Positions 6,485 to 7,987 of a DNA stretch of 7,987 nucleotides are shown in pieces. Position 1 is the stretch's first letter, and every line of letters begins with the position of its first letter. The notes beneath the pieces are model-generated. The model did no database searches, was not told the origin of the DNA, and worked only from the letters and a program-made list of their open reading frames with translations. The stretch covers positions 1 through 7,987 of the forward strand of contig JAUVVT010000058.1 in NCBI GenBank assembly GCA_030604505.1, given 5' to 3'. Origin of the DNA: a bacterium (lineage in GTDB: Bacteria > SM23-31 > JAUVVT01). Both the position numbers and the translations under genes were made by a program.

Positions 6485-7777
6485 ATGGATAAACTATTAA
6501 AAGATTCCGACCTTGAAATTTACGATGCAATTATAAAAGAAACAGAAAGACAAAATAATAAACTTGAACTAATTGCCTCAGAAAACTTTGTCAGCAGGGC
6601 TGTGCTCGAAGCTGCCGGCTCCGTTATGACAAATAAATATGCCGAAGGATATCCCGGTAAAAGATATTATGGTGGATGTGAATTCGTTGACATTGCAGAA
6701 GAACTTGCACGGGAAAGAGCAAAAAAACTCTTTAAATGTGCATATGCAAATGTGCAGCCCCATTCCGGTTCTCAGGCAAATATGGCAGCCTATTTTTCTG
6801 TAATCAAACCGGGTGATAAAATTCTCGGTATGGATTTGTCACACGGCGGGCATCTTACGCACGGAAGCCCTGTTAATTTCTCCGGAAGGCTTTTTGACGT
6901 AAGCTTTTATGGAGTGAGAGAAGATGACGGTATTGTCGATTACGACAATGTTCAAAAAATCGCTGAGAGCGTTAAGCCAAACATAATCATAGCCGGATTC
7001 AGCGCATATCCCAGAAAACTTGATTTTAAAAAATTTGGAGAAATTGCAAACTCTGTCGGGGCATACCTTGTAACTGATATAGCACATGTTGCAGGTCTTG
7101 TCGCAACTGAACTATATCCTGACCCATTACCATACAGTGATATTGTTACTACCACAACACATAAAACACTTCGGGGACCAAGAGGCGGAATGATACTCCT
7201 CAATGAAGAAAAAGCCGAAATGGAGATAATTGATACACGCACAGAGAAAAAAAGAAAGCTAAGAAGAGCCATAGATAGTCTGGTTTTCCCAGGAATGCAG
7301 GGCGGTCCTTTAATGCATATTATAGCTGCTAAAGCAGTGGCGTTTGGGGAAGATTTAAAGCCGGAATTTAAGGTCTATTGCGAACAAATAATTAAAAATG
7401 CAAAAATTCTTGCTGATACCCTCTTGGAATTCGGATACAATCTTGTTTCAGGTGGAACCGATAATCATCTTCTTTTGGTAGACCTTTCCAATAAAAATAT
7501 TACAGGTCTTACCGCAGAAACTGCACTCGAAAAAGCCGGCGTTACTGTTAATAAAAATATGGTGCCTTTTGACAAACAGTCTCCTATGGTAACAAGCGGA
7601 ATAAGAATAGGAACTCCCGCATTAACTACAAGAGGTTTTAAAGAAGAAGAGATGAAGCTGGTCGGAGAATTTATACACCAAATTTTGCAAAATCCCGAAA
7701 ACGAGGTTACAATAAATGAAGTAAGACAAAAAGTCAGAGAGTTTTGTATGAATTTTCCGATTTATGATTTCGTCTGA
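6485..7777 (+). CDS. glyA: Serine hydroxymethyltransferase
   Basis: GlyA is a cytoplasmic PLP enzyme that converts serine and tetrahydrofolate to glycine and 5,10-methylene-tetrahydrofolate, the main entry of one-carbon units for thymidylate, purines and methionine. The 430 residues carry ELIASEN (28-34), NKYAEGYPGKRYYGG (50-64), the PHSGSQAN loop (92-99), DIAHVAGLV with D198 and H201, and the PLP lysine K227 in TTTTHKTLRGPRGG. FPGMQGGP and the late SGIRIGTPALTTRG substrate/folate segment are intact. It is slightly longer than the roughly 417-residue E. coli enzyme because of a charged insertion of about 13 residues between RGG and FPG (near 241-262). Such insertions occur in other Bacteroidota enzymes. 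It overlaps no gene and follows rpiB by 2 bp; nrdR starts 31 bp later. Confidence 0.97.
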   Translation: MDKLLKDSDLEIYDAIIKETERQNNKLELIASENFVSRAVLEAAGSVMTNKYAEGYPGKRYYGGCEFVDIAEELARERAKKLFKCAYANVQPHSGSQANMAAYFSVIKPGDKILGMDLSHGGHLTHGSPVNFSGRLFDVSFYGVREDDGIVDYDNVQKIAESVKPNIIIAGFSAYPRKLDFKKFGEIANSVGAYLVTDIAHVAGLVATELYPDPLPYSDIVTTTTHKTLRGPRGGMILLNEEKAEMEIIDTRTEKKRKLRRAIDSLVFPGMQGGPLMHIIAAKAVAFGEDLKPEFKVYCEQIIKNAKILADTLLEFGYNLVSGGTDNHLLLVDLSNKNITGLTAETALEKAGVTVNKNMVPFDKQSPMVTSGIRIGTPALTTRGFKEEEMKLVGEFIHQILQNPENEVTINEVRQKVREFCMNFPIYDFV

Positions 7778-7808
7778 TTTTTTTATTTCTTTTAAAATAG
7801 AGAATAAT

Positions 7809-7987
7809 ATGAAATGTCCATTTTGTGGTAATATCGAGGATAAGGTAATAGATTCAAGACACCCAAAATCTGGAATTTTTATCAGAAGAAGAAGGGAATG
7901 CGCGAATTGTAAAAAAAGATATCCAACCTATGAATACATTGAATATATATCTCTTATGCTAATAAAGGCAGATGGAAGAAGAGAGCC
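7809..7987 (+). CDS. nrdR: Transcriptional repressor NrdR, 5' part
   Basis: NrdR is a zinc- and nucleotide-binding repressor of ribonucleotide reductase genes. The 59 complete codons visible before the window edge cover the zinc ribbon, MKCPFCG (C3, C6) and RRRRECANC (C31, C34), and the beginning of the ATP-cone (IKADGRREP). The spacing DSRHPKSGIFIRRRRE is canonical. RYPTYE stands where most NrdRs have RFTTYE. The rest of the ATP-cone, about 90 residues, lies outside the window. There is no strong Shine-Dalgarno sequence (TAGAGAATAATATG) and no terminator after glyA, so it is probably part of the rpiB-glyA transcript. A glyA-nrdR pairing is common in other bacteria. Confidence 0.93.
   Translation, partial: MKCPFCGNIEDKVIDSRHPKSGIFIRRRRECANCKKRYPTYEYIEYISLMLIKADGRRE

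Noticed and set aside
6952..7272. Antisense open frame of 106 codons inside glyA
   Set aside because: It lies opposite a strongly conserved coding region and its translation has no recognisable domain; it is a shadow of glyA codon use.

Overview
The window is AT-rich, gene-dense bacterial DNA with every gene on the + strand. It most likely comes from the Bacteroidota/Ignavibacteriota/Chlorobiota (FCB) group. Three things point there. The TPR lipoproteins end in a KED-containing tail like that of many Bacteroidota TPR proteins. A TTTG-N19-TAnnTTTG promoter of the Bacteroidota type sits before the first complete gene. Most genes lack a Shine-Dalgarno sequence. The organism builds a Gram-negative envelope: there is a heptose-bisphosphate phosphatase for lipopolysaccharide core, three lipoproteins and an outer-membrane barrel. 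The phylum is inference; no marker gene here settles it.

Layout. Positions 1-81 hold the last 26 codons of an unidentified gene, followed by a hairpin/T-run terminator (86-117). A promoter (120-150) then leads into gmhB (181-774, GTG start). Next is a run of envelope genes with short gaps: a lipoprotein with two DNRLRE-like domains (863-1999), a FadL/PorV-like outer-membrane protein (2027-3229), and two tandem paralogous TPR lipoproteins (3289-4557 and 4606-5877). The paralogs are about 73% identical over 346 gapless residues. A 164-bp gap follows, holding an inverted, 8-bp-periodic repeat-like element (5889-6003). The last block is the housekeeping set rpiB (6042-6482), glyA (6485-7777) and the start of nrdR (7809 to the window edge).

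How the genes fit together. GmhB supplies ADP-heptose precursors. The 863-5877 group consists entirely of exported proteins and may form one outer-envelope assembly, but the sequence does not reveal its function. RpiB (pentose phosphate isomerisation), GlyA (one-carbon units) and NrdR (repressor of ribonucleotide reductase genes) all touch nucleotide supply. The most notable points are the recent TPR duplication with a conversion-like patch, the repeat element before rpiB, and an RpiB lacking a usual phosphate-loop arginine. No mobile element, CRISPR array, tRNA or rRNA was seen, and no clearly new system could be demonstrated.
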